In this document: positions 46,933 through 57,783 of the stretch, one piece after another
Layout of the letters: each line of letters begins with the position of its first letter
Position numbering within the stretch: position 1 is the stretch's first letter
NCBI GenBank assembly: GCA_951799445.1
Contig: OX637292.1
Span: 9,799,296 to 9,863,295, forward strand
Direction of reading: 5' to 3'
Source of the DNA: Pseudisothecium myosuroides
Lineage: Eukaryota > Streptophyta > Bryopsida > Hypnales > Lembophyllaceae
Length of the DNA: 64,000 bases
Program-made: the position numbers and the translations under genes
The notes under the pieces: generated by a model
What the model was told of the DNA's origin: nothing
What the model saw: only the letters and a program-made list of their open reading frames with translations
Databases searched by the model: none

Positions 46933-47740
46933 GGGCCAGGTTCCATTGGGCCTTTGGAGGTACCAAAATTGGAAGTGGGTTGGAAGTTCCTAAGACCTTC
47001 CAAGTGGATTTTTATAATAACAAGGTTTCTATTGCGCTTATAAGAGCATCGCCATCACAAACAAAAACGCGATTGTTGCGGGAAGGCGACACTTTTGGGC
47101 TCCACCTCATCAATGCAAAAGGCTTTCGAATTTTCCTAGACAATGCTACAAGGCCCCATCCATGTCATTTTCAAGGTCTTTTACGCCCATACAAGACCTC
47201 ACGCAACAACTCAACCTTTAGACAATGGAAGAATCATTCTCTTTCATGACATCAATAATGATGTAAAATGAGTTGGATAAGGCGTTGCCGAGGGGTGTTG
47301 CGTGGATTGCACTACGGCAATTCCGGAAGAGAAAAAGACAAAACAACAATTGTCTCGCAACTGCAATCTAGGAAAAGATTTTCACGTTCCTGGTCATGTT
47401 GATGCAGTGAAGATGCTCTAACAGGATCCAAAGCTTCCACAAAATGCCTAATTAAGCACCACGGAATGCTTGATTAAGCATAATTTTGAAAACAGTTGAT
47501 CACCATCTGATTGCTCCTTCCATCGATGCAGCCAAATTTTAAGAAACTACACTATTCATCTTGTTGCCTTCCTAATATTGCACCCCTCTAGCCCAACAAC
47601 CAGGCCCTCTAGATTCATATTTCAGAAAATCATGGATTGGAGGCTAAGGAGGTACTAGACACTCAAAAGTTGAACACTATGCAATGGAAACCTCAAACCC
47701 GTCCTATTCAGGACCTCCAAAGGCTCAATGGAAATGCTCT
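46933..47740. mobile_element. Inverted-repeat element containing a nested MITE
   Basis: Left end GGTTCCATTGGGCCTTTGGA, right end TCCAAAGGCTCAATGGAAAT, mutually inverse. A 375 bp MITE (47044-47418) is inserted near the left end. Without it the element would be about 430 bp. The frame at 46923-47249 crosses the junction of the two elements and is not a gene. Confidence 0.65.
47044..47418. mobile_element. PIF/Harbinger-like MITE with TAA duplication
   Basis: GAGCATCGCCATCACA on the left and a degenerate inverse ending GATGCTC on the right, flanked by TAA at 47041-47043 and 47419-47421. It has the same GAGCATC ends and the same class of 3-bp duplication as the element at 21233. Confidence 0.75.
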
Positions 47741-49067
47741 ATAAGGTAGACTAGCCTATTACCACACAGATTTGCTATTTAGATACTTTGGAGAATTTAT
47801 TTGTTGGTTCCCATATTTTTCAAAGATAAAAAAGTTTTTAGAGAAGTCATTTGCAATAAGAATGACATTCCTACTAAAAGTGAATTTTTCTTGACTTTTC
47901 AAAGCTAAAATGTTAAAGCATGAATAGACCTTTATTAAAGCAGGGGCTAACGTTACCGCTCCCTAAGTTCATTGCCATCATGATAAAGGGTTGCTAAGAC
48001 TGTAGTAATGGATAGGCCACTAAGTAACGCAAATGGAAGGGTTTTATAGGTGGCAGTATTAGACAATTCTACTCTATAGGAATGAAAAATTGTCTAGTGA
48101 TGAATTGGGGCCAATTTGGGATCACTCTTGCACAATTTTACGAGTGTTTGGGGGTTGAGTTTGATTTGAAAGTAGATAAAATTTCAATGTAAATATTGTG
48201 CAACTATGAGTGGTGGGATACTTTGTGACATCCTAGGCAATTACATGCACCATGTTGTTCCAGTTTAAAGTTTGGACACCTTCATTTTTATATCCATTTG
48301 CACCATTGATGAAAAACCATTTTTGACATTTAATGGTAGTATCTATGGCCTTCAATAGCATCCTACTAAAGAGAGTGTTAGAAAATCCTAACTAATTCAA
48401 TTTAAGTTTAAAAATTACAAATCAAATTGTGATTGATATGTCTCCCTCTCTTCTTTTTTTAAATTTTTTGAAAATGTTTTGATCCACATAGAAGAGATCC
48501 TAAGCCAATATGCTTTGAAATGGGCAATTTCTGCACCTCCTACTTTAGCAAAAATCCTTGTTTTTCCTCATTCTTTGTTATAAATCAATGATAAATATTG
48601 GAAATTCTTTCACCAAACACTTTAATGGAGATTTACAAATCTTAACTCATGAATGGGAACATAGTGTGCATTTAAGAGGGGATTCTCTATAGACAACATA
48701 CATAGCATTCAATAGCGGGATTTTTTTTCATTTATTTTGAAAAGTGTAGAAAGCAATCTTCATTGGAATAATGAAGCTATTTACATCAACTAAAATGGAT
48801 GAAAATTTATTTATTCATTCCAAAAAGTGTACATTCATCCAAAATAGAGCGATACCATTCCAAAATTTATTAGCGTTCTACAATTTCATCCATTGAAAAA
48901 AGAAAAATATCTCACAAAATATTTTCTATAAAAAAATATTTGCATAATTTTTTAGCAAAAATTTGCTCAAAAAATCCACAATATATTCAGTAGCCTTTAG
49001 AGGGGTTACTATTTCCTCTCTCGAATCCTCTTCCATGAAATTCATCCACAACATACTAAGGAGAATC
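47741..49067. other. Gene-free AT-rich stretch
   Basis: Starts with ATAAGGTAGACTAGCCTATT, which matches the inverted right end of family M4 for about 25 bases. The match then fades. No gene or RNA was recognised. Confidence 0.4.
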
Positions 49068-49220
49068 CACTAGAAGAAAATTGTGTTAGTTTAAATAAAA
49101 ACTACTTGATGTTTGTGTTGTATCCAACGCAATTTCTGTGTTGGAATCTGAAATTTTGCATTGGATACAACAAAAACATCAAGTAGTTTTTGTTGAAACC
49201 AACACAATTTTCTTCTAATG
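49068..49220. mobile_element. Short CACTA-type foldback MITE
   Basis: Starts CACTAGAAGAAAATTGTGTT and ends with the inverse AACACAATTTTCTTCTAATG. Flanking triplets are ATC and ATT, one mismatch from a 3-bp duplication. The arms pair over almost their full length (about 70 bp), leaving a tiny loop, so a transcript would form one long hairpin. Confidence 0.75.
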
Positions 49221-49559
49221 ATTAAAGTAAACTACCATACCATTATAGTGGCAAAACCTTTAGGGTATGCTTCATTCTTTTTGCTAATCCAAGGACCAAA
49301 CAGTCAAATCTACAAATAAATGTAAAGATGGTTTGCCAAAAAATCCAAAGAATCAATCAATTCAAATACCAATTGTCATTTGACAATGTGCCATTAAGAA
49401 AAAGTTTGGTGGCAAAATAAAGAGATTGCTTCATTGACACTTCATGGGAATAAATGGCGATATTGATTTTATTATGAAATCTATTTTTTGTCATGAACCG
49501 AAAGGATATGGGATAATGTGAAAATGAGAGCTTGACTGCTCATTGTCAGAAGTAACGTA

Positions 49560-50025
49560 GGAATTGTGTTCATTGTAGAATTTTAAACCTCATTTTGGCA
49601 TAGTAGAATAAAGTTTTTAAAAAAAACTTTGAAGTAATAAAAGTTAGAAAATCAAGCTAATTTTCATCTCCAATTTTTTTTGTGTTTTTGAGACTCCAAA
49701 AAAATAAAATTTATGGACAGAATTCAAAGAAGATGATTGAAAATGCCAAAGAAAATTTCCATTCCAAACGCTCTCCAAACTTTGTCTATAACTTTTGATC
49801 GGAGATTTGAAATCTCAAACAATTTTTGGTGATGAAAGTTAGCTTAATTTTCCACATTAACTTAGTTCAAAGTTTTTTCAATTTTTTTCCACTATACTTA
49901 AATAAGGTCTAAAATTCTACTTTGACCCCAATTCTTTCTTTTAACTTAGCTATGAGCAGTTGAAATTCTACTAATCCTAATTTACATATCCCACATGGAT
50001 TATTTTACCTCCTACCTTACCACTT
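49560..50025 (+). repeat. Family X repeat carrying the empty site for TTAA element T3
   Basis: 49784-49945 aligns with 22430-22601, and 49950-50018 aligns with 23535-23600. At the junction it reads AACTTAGCTATGAG where the 22.6 kb copy has GAC-TTAA-element-TTAA-CTATGAG. It ends ATGGATTATTTTACCTCCTA then CCTTAC. A third relative is near 20480-20655. Non-coding. Confidence 0.7.
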
Positions 50026-50419
50026 ACATAAAGATCATGTCTTCTCCACTTTTTGTACATAAAAATAAGTGGCTTTTGAAGCTACTTGAGATAAATGTTG
50101 AATATTGTTTTCTTTGAATTTGTTGTTGAATATTTCAAAATATATTTTAAAGCACTAAAAATTATTTTTGTACTTGAATAAAATATTTGACACCTCAGTG
50201 TTGAAGCTACTATTCAGATATTATACTACCCTATAGCTAGTGATGAATGTGAAACATTCTACATCATTTCAATTATGGACAAAGTGATATGAAATATTTC
50301 ATATAATTTTCTTGGAAGAAGGCCAGCCTAGCTATAGGTTAAGCTTACTCAATATTATGAAGTAGAAATTGAATTTGATCATATTGTAGTTTGAATTTAA
50401 TGCATGTGGTGTGGATAAA

Positions 50420-50660
50420 ATCCATACCTTAAATTAAATTGTTTGTTTATTTTGTTTTATTAGTTATAGTAAGATCTCTAGAATCTTGTGTCTCTTGGGT
50501 GCGTTCGTGGTACCATTAAAAAGCCCTCAACAAGGAGGGGTGCATAGACTTTGTTTCACGGTGTTTCAAGTTAGGATTGAAAAGGTATTGAATTTTGAAG
50601 TTTTTGTGAATTAGAAAATTATTTTCATTTTCATTTTATTATAATGTGGCAATGGCACAT
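50420..50660 (+). repeat. Dispersed repeat R6, copy 2
   Basis: Diverged direct copy of 44040-44300. It ends AATGTGGCAATGGCACAT. Confidence 0.4.
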
Positions 50661-50679
50661 GGCACACTAGTAATAATGG

Positions 50680-50960
50680 AAACAACCAAAATTCCATCCC
50701 TTGACAACAACACTAAGAGTATCCGGAGCTCTAATCCTTCAGCGCTCCGACATCCATATTTTGAATGATGAACGGAGGGCCTCAAGGCATTATTTAGAAC
50801 AATTAATTTCTCATTCATCCAATGTAATACTTGAATCTTGAAAAGACAACCTTCTTCAATGACCAAGTTCTTAAAATTGCAGTAAATGACATTTCTGTAC
50901 AAAGACATAAGCAAAAATATGCAATAATTCAAAAAGGATTGAGGCATTAAGGGGCTAAAC
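50680..50960 (-). repeat. Repeat with decayed coding look, copy 2
   Basis: Related to 19640-19990. In this copy the minus-strand frame is open for 144 codons (50639-51073) and contains CLFKIQVLHWMNEKL. The frame runs on into the 51 kb hairpin repeat, so the ORF as a whole is not a conserved protein. No family was recognised. Confidence 0.4.
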
Positions 50961-51004
50961 TTATAGCCAAGCTGGCTTATCACGAAGTTCATCCTCTCCA
51001 CTAA

Positions 51005-51190
51005 ATGGCAAATTTCATTAAAATGGTGCCATTCCGCAACTTTGGCACTTTTATAGTTCGGTCTGAAATCCATACCTGTCTAAGATGGTTCAAACCGCAC
51101 AGTCTGAAATCCACACCCATCCTAGATGGTTCAAACCGTGTGGTTTGAAAATGGCATATGGAATACCGCCATTTTAATGAAATTTGCCAT
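51005..51190. repeat. Hairpin-ended repeat R7, copy 1
   Basis: Ends ATGGCAAATTTCATTAAAAT and ATTTTAATGAAATTTGCCAT are exact inverses. The inside has two tandem units of about 45 bp built on GGTCTGAAATCCATACC..ATGGTTCAAACCG. Non-coding. Confidence 0.75.
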
Positions 51191-51351
51191 ACACAGTCCA
51201 AGCTATCAACACAAATAGGCAAGTGAGCCTTAGAAAAAAGCGATCAATTTCAACCACGTACTTGAAAGGTACACTAGCATCAACAAATTTCAGATATTGG
51301 ACAATTGAGAGGTACATTTCTATTGCAAGTACTAAGTTTAATTATGATAAA

Positions 51352-51536
51352 TTGCAAATTTCATCAAAATGGCGCAACTTTGGCACTTTTACAGTTCAGG
51401 CCGTGCGGTCTAAAATCTATACCCATCCTAGATGTTTCAAATTGCGTGGTCTAAAATCTATACCTGTCCTACATAGTTCAAACCGTGTGGTTTGAAAATG
51501 GCATATGGAATATCACCATTTTAATGAAATTCTCCA
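51352..51536. repeat. Hairpin-ended repeat R7, copy 2
   Basis: Direct copy of 51005-51190, 162 bases downstream, with the same internal tandem units (GTCTAAAATCTATACC) and the same right end CACCATTTTAATGAAATT. The ends are less perfect than in copy 1. Confidence 0.7.
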
Positions 51537-51883
51537 TGATGCAAAATGAGTACGTGAGGATGATTCTAAATCGGAGAGTCCTTGGCGAATATCACGCAGC
51601 TGGGGATGAGCTCCCAGTCGGACTTCAATGGAGATTCATCACAGGAAGAACGCTCCATACCAGCTATTAGAAAGATAGTGAGAACTCCTCCAACAATGGG
51701 GATGAGAGCAGGATCGAGATGGGGCCAAGGAGAGACTGATGGACAAGGAGCAATGTATGGAAGAGATGGAAGAAATTAACTTCTTCAATAATTAAAGCAG
51801 CTTTGAAGAGAAAAAATGAAGTCGATCAGCAAGAGGTAGAGAACTTACACTGGCAGGCCGGCGCCTCAAAGGGTACTCGGAAT

Positions 51884-52198
51884 CATAATGTCAATGCAGG
51901 AGAGTTTCGCAGTTGTGGCTTGTTTCGATTTGTTAAGGAGAGGCAGATTTAGACTAATAACGCTCATTGCGGACCTTGTGCAAATTTACAACAGGGTCGG
52001 TATGAAGTGGAAATTTCATTGGTTTGGGAGTGAGAAATCTTAGAGAAATCTTTGCTACTACCAACCGGTATTAACTTAGTGAGTGCGGATTCACCTAGCA
52101 TAATCTAAATGTAGTAGACTTTCACCTTTATGGCATGTTTTGATTGGTTAGGGAATCAAAGAAGTCTAACGGCTCAACTCTCCTACATTGACATTATG
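51884..52198. mobile_element. MITE with CATAATGTCAATG ends
   Basis: CATAATGTCAATGCAGGAGA on the left, TCTCCTACATTGACATTATG on the right, with further imperfect pairing inward. No coding capacity. Confidence 0.75.
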
Positions 52199-52201
52199 TC
52201 C

Positions 52202-52315
52202 GGTAATTGCAAAGTAGGCCAAGTCATCAAAAATAATGGCCAACCTCACCGCCCACGGCTCAGCAGGTCCTAACCGGCCATTATTTTTGATAACTTGGCC
52301 TGCTTTGCAATTACC
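52202..52315. mobile_element. Compact hairpin MITE, 40 bp arms
   Basis: Arms 52202-52241 and 52276-52315 pair with two mismatches in 40 (GGTAATTGCAAAGTAGGCCA pairs with TGGCCTGCTTTGCAATTACC). The loop is 34 bases. It abuts the previous MITE. It could be a tiny transposon or a hairpin RNA source. Confidence 0.7.
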
Positions 52316-52483
52316 TAGTCCAATATGGATCAGGGGCTAGCTGCAGAAGCAAAATAACATACGTACATTCAATCTGCATTCCACAATTATAGACACCCAA
52401 ATCAGGTTCGATCAATGCAACGCAGGCCATTTTAGTGCCCTAGACTCAGAGCAACAATTTGACAGTCAAGGCTATATTATATG

Positions 52484-52804
52484 TAAGGTAGGGTGTTCTA
52501 AAAGCGACCCGGCTCTAAAAGCGACCTCTAACTCAGAGGTACATTTTGCTTTCTTCAATGTACCCACAATGTACATTCTAGGAGTGGGTCGCTTTTAGTG
52601 ACCACTAGGTTTCAACTTCAAAAATTCATAACTAATTCCATGAAGGTTCAAAAAATATGAAATGACTTGGGTTAGATGCCAATTCCATTTTTCTTCCTAC
52701 CAAAATTTACTGAAAATTGTTTCAAGGAGTTTAGCTTCCTCCCAAATGCAATCAGCTCTTAAAAGGTCACTTAAAAGGTCACTTTAAGAGCACACTACCT
52801 TACT
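52484..52804 (+). mobile_element. MITE-like repeat, family M1, copy 3 (most complete)
   Basis: Outer ends GTAAGGTAGGGTGTTCTAAA and TTTAAGAGCACACTACCTTA show the inverted GTAAGGTAG..CTACCTTAC termini clearly. The body is as in copies 1 and 2. No coding capacity. Confidence 0.8.
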
Positions 52805-54466
52805 TTCATGGCTCTAATTTAAGTCGACAAACCGGTGTCTTTGAATTTTGTTTGCTACGTTTGATGCACGCTTTGAGTTTAGCGGAGGGACAGCATAATT
52901 CTGTTCACAGGGAAGTTTGAGATTGTGAATGTGAGTTAGAAATAACGGATTAAGTCAGGAAGTTCAGCACCTTTTCTCAAAGATTTCTCATGTTTGCGTT
53001 GTAGCGTCTCCTCAATTTTGATCCTCACTTGAATTAATATAATTAATTTGTGTTGAAGGATTTCTTGTCTGGTTACTCAGAAAGTAGCTACCCTAATTTC
53101 AGCGCGTTTCTTTGCATTGGTGCTTCCTAAAGGATATGTCAATCTACATGCAAGCAGCATATGTTTCATACATCACAAGCCATAGCCTATGCTTCTCTGC
53201 TCAAAACTCCTTCATTAGCCCGTGTCTGAGTTCCTGTTCGTTTACTCCTTTCGTTTAGTTGAGGCTTCTATACTGGTTTTTGTTTCTTCGTTTCAGTTGG
53301 CACCTTGAGAAGTCAACTAGTATCGAGACGATCAACGAGACGACCAAATTTTGCAGCAATGACAGCTCCTAGCATGTAGCAATGATTTTCTCTGGAATAG
53401 ATTCATTTCTGACACTTGATTCAGGCATTGTCCCAGTACTTGGTGTGACCCGGCAGTCACACCAAGTCATTGAAGAGGGTTGTGACCCAGTCAACAGAGC
53501 TTACGACTGCGACGTACCTTTCCTCCCTGCCTGGAGGCCTCCAAGGGCTAAAACAAAAGAAGGAACACAGCTCCCTTTTGAAAAAAATAACTGACAACTT
53601 TGACGCTCGATCAGTATGAGCTAGTTGCTAATCAAGGGCCAGTTTCTCCCTTCCTAACAAAGAAGGACGCATTCAGGTACAAATTGACAAGGGTGAACGT
53701 TAATTTTTCCGTCTTGCTGCCGATTAGATGTGATACCAGAATCTGAAAGTGATGTGCGGCTCACTTCGGCCTATGTAGTTAATAACAAGCAGTTGGCTGT
53801 GTGTTGCATGAGCGACGTGAAACATCTGCTCAAGTTGCATTATCTTGAAAGTGCAAGCTGCTTCACACATTTGCACTTGCGATTGGCTCTGTAGCTGAGA
53901 TTTCAGGAAGAGCAGAAGACACGGGTTTCTTCTGTAGTTTCACGAGTTTTTTGACCCTGGGAATCATTTACCGGTGTGATATATATGAGTACCGTACTGG
54001 AACTCATGAAGTGACAGTGTTACGAGAAACCACAGACAGTTGCTAACTTGGATAGGTCATTTTTAAGACTCATCAGGTAAAAAGATTAACTCTAATCTAT
54101 GTTTTCGGCTTTCTTTAAGGTATGCTCAATTTCGTTGGCACGATTCCAGCCTCAATAATTGTGACATAAATGTACATAGAGGTTTAAAATTAAGGATAGG
54201 TATGTAAGGAATTACGCTTCAAAACAAGTTCCAAAGGGTGCCAATGTATTGTCATTAGTATTAGAACACTGCCAATTTATCGAAATTGACGTTAATTGCT
54301 ATGAGCTTTCTGTTGGTTTCAGTTTCTTCCATTCTGATGTATCATCAAGTTAACTTTGATTTGTTTTGAGTTCTCAACCCTCAAATTCTTCTTCGAATGT
54401 GATATTAGGGTTCAGATTTTTACAACCGTATAATTAGCAAATTCTGACGTTGCGCACACTATACAG
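52805..54466. other. Moderate-GC stretch upstream of the prolyl-oligopeptidase remnant
   Basis: Composition is more gene-like than its surroundings, so it may hold other decayed exons of the same gene. The only hint is near 53385-53430, where a frame reading IDSFLTLDSGIV loosely recalls the SFL..GI(I/V)Y part of the propeller domain. This is too weak to call. GTGTGACC..GGTCACAC-like inverted words lie near 53440-53465. Confidence 0.3.
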
Positions 54467-54736
54467 GAATTTGTGATAAGTAAAGAATGATGGTACCAAA
54501 GTGCCTGTCTATGTTCGTGGGTACGCAGAAAAGGCCTTGTTCGAGAAGGAAGTCATCCAGCTTTATTGTAATGGCTATGGAGGCTTCAATGTCAGCTTCA
54601 ATGACGCCGTCTTTCAGTGTCTCTCGTCTGGTGTTGGCCCAGCATTTTGGAGCTGTCATCGCTATTGCAAATATTAGGAGAGGAGGAGAATATGGGGAAG
54701 AATGGCACAAGGCTGGACCTCTTGGAAACAAAACAT
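54467..54736 (+). pseudogene. Prolyl oligopeptidase (S9A) exon fragment, broken
   Basis: After an acceptor-like ATACAG (54461-54466) the sequence encodes, in changing frames, the block that opens the catalytic domain of prolyl oligopeptidase: [52 protein letters not shown] and [17 protein letters not shown]. Four small indels break the frame: AATG at about 54487, five bases at 54516-54520, one A at about 54570, and AATG again at 54600-54603. The usual [11 protein letters not shown] has one Gly changed to Arg. The serine-nucleophile region (GGSNGG in the family) and everything after it are absent. The fragment stops exactly where a GTAAGG-ended repeat begins. It is a dead gene fragment. Confidence 0.85.
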
Positions 54737-55186
54737 GTAAGGTAAACCAGCCCATCATGATCAAACTTTGGAGTCTACCTTCATGCCATTGCTGAAATTT
54801 TTCAATTTTTTTCCCTCACAAAGATAAGTGTGAGAGATAGTGAGGACATTTGAAATTATATTTTTTGGACCAAATATGAATTAGTTCTGAATTTTTGAAG
54901 TGATCAGCCCATAGGGGTCTGTAGGCCACCTCATGACCAACAAAATCAAATCCAATATGGTCATCTTCCTACCCTATGCAATCAGAACATTTTCAAATAT
55001 GGAAAACCTAAAAAATCAGTTTTTACAAAGAATTTTACATTGAAAAGTTGGAAGTACCTATTGAGGTCACTAATTACTCCATAACTACCATGTAAAGCAT
55101 TGATTGTTGGTGGTCTGAAAAAACACAATGGGGTCATTAGGTGTCCATCATGGGTCATTTGACCATGATGGGCTCGTTTACCTCAT
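54737..55186. mobile_element. MITE with GTAAGGTAAACCAGCCCATC ends
   Basis: Left GTAAGGTAAACCAGCCCATC, right GATGGGCTCGTTTACCTCAT; inward pairing continues (ATGATCAAA with TTTGACCAT). About 450 bp, non-coding. Its insertion point coincides with the 3' limit of the prolyl-oligopeptidase remnant. Confidence 0.75.
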
Positions 55187-55725
55187 AGAGCAGCTTCAAA
55201 ACCTAAGCGTTGTAAGTGTCTTGGGGATTCTAAAACTCTTTGTTTAGGATTTAGAGAATTTAAATTCGTGTTTTTGTGATGAATTTGTATTGGTAAAGAT
55301 GCTTGTAAGGTAACTACACCTAAAATTGCACTATTAAGCAATTCAGCATGGTTCCCATTCTTATATTGAAAAACTTTTTGTGGTGTCCTCTTGGTAGTCA
55401 AAAGAAAATTCTTGATTCTCTTAGAATGTATTTTTTGGACACTATGTGAATAAACCACAAATTTTTGAAGTGTTGAAAATAGAATTTAGGGCAATCAACC
55501 ATAGACTCTCATGAATAGTGGAAGTACATTTTAGACAAGAATTTAAAGTGTGTGGTTAGAAAGCGGTTGAAATTAGGTGTAGTTACTTACCTTATTGAGT
55601 GGTTTCAAAACCTAAACATTGTAAGTACTTTAGAGATCGTGAGTGTTTTGTATGTTTCATAGTTTGATGAAAATCCAATTTGTGGTTTTGTGATTCATGT
55701 CCGTAAAGATGCAGTATTGTCTCGA
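55176..55725 (+). repeat. Direct repeat pair split by a MITE
   Basis: 55176-55304 and 55588-55725 share TTACCT(C/T)AT(A/T)GAG, TTTCAAAACCTAA, TTGTAAGT and GGTAAAGATGC/CGTAAAGATGC. A separate inverted-repeat element lies between them. Confidence 0.6.
55305..55594. mobile_element. MITE with GTAAGGTAACTACACCTAA ends
   Basis: Left GTAAGGTAACTACACCTAAA, right TTAGGTGTAGTTACTTACCT. About 290 bp, with no gene. It belongs to the broad class with GTAAGGTA ends. Confidence 0.7.
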
Positions 55726-56990
55726 ACCTTATAAGATATGTTAATGAATTTTGGAATGATCAGTTTATAGAGCCAACATAGCTTTTGGACTCTTATTTCT
55801 TATCACAAGGATTTGAACATGCAAAATCATTTTCTAATGGCACACTTTTCCTCCTTTCTACCGCTTGCAAAGTAATCTTTGAGACAATTGAAGCATTAGG
55901 CATCCAAGATACACTTGAGATAACTCAATTTAGAATCTTTCAGTAAAGACGTGTTTCCTGTATTGCATCTACAATTTGATGTGAAATTGACAAATCTTTC
56001 AAATTTCTTTTGATTGATTGAAGTTGTATTTTTTAGAGGTTATATAGGCAATCTTATGCTCTATACAATAGAACTTGTCAGTTAGTGCATCCTCTCTTAT
56101 TATTGCATAACTGTCAAGTATGCAGACAATAGGTGGGTCCAGTTTCAAGAACATTTTCATAAAGGTAACTTTAAGCCCTGCTACGTATAGAGAACTAACT
56201 TTGACCTCCCATGCATACTAACCTCTCTAAAGTGCGTATCCTTTCTAGTTTCTATGTGCATATCTAACCGCCAGTCCTAGCACCATGCACTAAGACGAGC
56301 TTTACTGTACTTTGAAATAGTGAAAATTTTGTTGAAGGCTCTTGTATAAAAAGGTACTATGTACAACTTTACGAGCAATGGTAGAGACAACAAGATTCCT
56401 AAGTCTAAGCTCCCATCTGATCCCTCACCTATTTTGTGCCTTGTTGAAGCATCCACAATGGATGTTCCATGTGGGTCTTTATGCCTAACATAACAAACAA
56501 TGTTCATTTTTTTTAAAACACTCTTCTGGACAATGAAAGATTAAAAAAAATACTTGTCGTGTATTTTGTTTGACTAAAAAATTTGAAGTTCTTTATTAAA
56601 AAAAGTCTAATGTATGCCTTTGAGAATTAAATTTTTTTTTATTGGATGAAAAAATGACATGTATAATTGTTTTTTAGTTGATGTTGGTTTTTCTCAGTTT
56701 AGTTGGTTTGTCACTATGTACTTAAATATCCCAAACATTGTGGTCAAATGATTGCCACTTTTGAATGCTTTTAAATGCATTGTGACAAATTGTCACATTT
56801 TGTGAAAACCACACATAAATTACAAAAAGAATACATTTTTCATTTTTCTATTGGTAGTAAAATTCTTACAATTTTTTTGAAAATGATACACTAGTCATTT
56901 TCTATTGAATGTAAAACTTTTACATTCAAAGGAATACATGAAAAGTCTCATTTTTTTTAAACTTCAAAATTCCATACTAAATTAGAGTTA
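55726..56990. other. Gene-free AT-rich stretch
   Basis: No gene, RNA or clear repeat boundary was recognised. Confidence 0.4.
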
Positions 56991-57176
56991 ATCGTAAAGT
57001 GTGTACAAAGTGGGACCAAAAGTCGGAGTTTGGATAAAACACAAGACCAAACACTTTAGAGTACCCAAACTCAGGTCTAATTGAGTTTGGTGCCGTGTTT
57101 GTTTTGCTCTACTCTTAGTTAAACCTTCTCTAACACATGTTTACAAACACAAGACAACTTTACAATTAACTATAAT
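56991..57176. mobile_element. MITE related to 22123-22388
   Basis: Ends ATTAGAGTTAATCGTAAAGT and ACTTTACAATTAACTATAAT, an imperfect inverted pair like the family at 22.1 kb. 186 bp, non-coding. Confidence 0.65.
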
Positions 57177-57783
57177 ACCATAAGTATTTCATTGTTGAGA
57201 ACTACTGTACAAAAGTGTTGACAAATTCAAGGTCACCAAAAACCATTAGAATGTACAGTACATATAGTATTTCGCAACCCTCTCGATGAAATTTGTGTGA
57301 GTTAAAAAATTTTGTTCTTTAAGAATGAAGTACCATGCTTGATGTACTCCTCAATTCTTTTTTGCGATTTGCTTTGGCATCACATTCCTCTGCACACACT
57401 AAAAATGTTCTTTGTTGGCTTTGTTTTTAATACAATATCCCAACATTTCAATAAATGTGTACAAACCAGTATTACAAAATATTATAGTGAGAATGTAGTG
57501 CCCCACTAGAGCATTGTAACCATCGTCCCATCCAAAATAAGTTTTGATACACTTACTAACCATGGTCAAAGAGAAAGCCAAAAATTGGCACTTCATTTGA
57601 ATGTGTAACTTTAATAGAGCTCCACCTCTTTCAATGGAACAAAGTCTGGAAATGCATTCCTTTTCAATGAATCCGTCAATTTTTCCTAAATGTCAAAAAA
57701 CATGTCACAGCTCCCTATATAAATGGTTAAACTAACACCAAATGCTTTGAATTGTAAAGAAGGTCTTTTCCTCAAAGTTTTTT
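57177..57783. other. Gene-free AT-rich stretch
   Basis: Two overlapping 65-codon frames on opposite strands near 57312-57596 have no support. Nothing else was recognised. Confidence 0.4.

Noticed and set aside
46923..47249. 108-codon frame
   Set aside because: It spans the junction between an element and the MITE inserted in it.
44040..50660. Possible LTR retrotransposon between the R6 repeat pair
   Set aside because: The pair is only weakly similar, and no gag, protease, reverse transcriptase, integrase, primer-binding site or polypurine tract is visible between them. Several unrelated MITEs fill the space.
50639..51073. 144-codon frame on the minus strand
   Set aside because: It joins two unrelated repeats (R7 and the decayed coding repeat), so it is not one gene. 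The partial similarity to 19.8 kb is reported separately.
53382..53594. Frame reading IDSFLTLDSGIV as another prolyl-oligopeptidase exon
   Set aside because: The resemblance is limited to a few residues and the rest of the frame has no match. Kept only as a note on the region.
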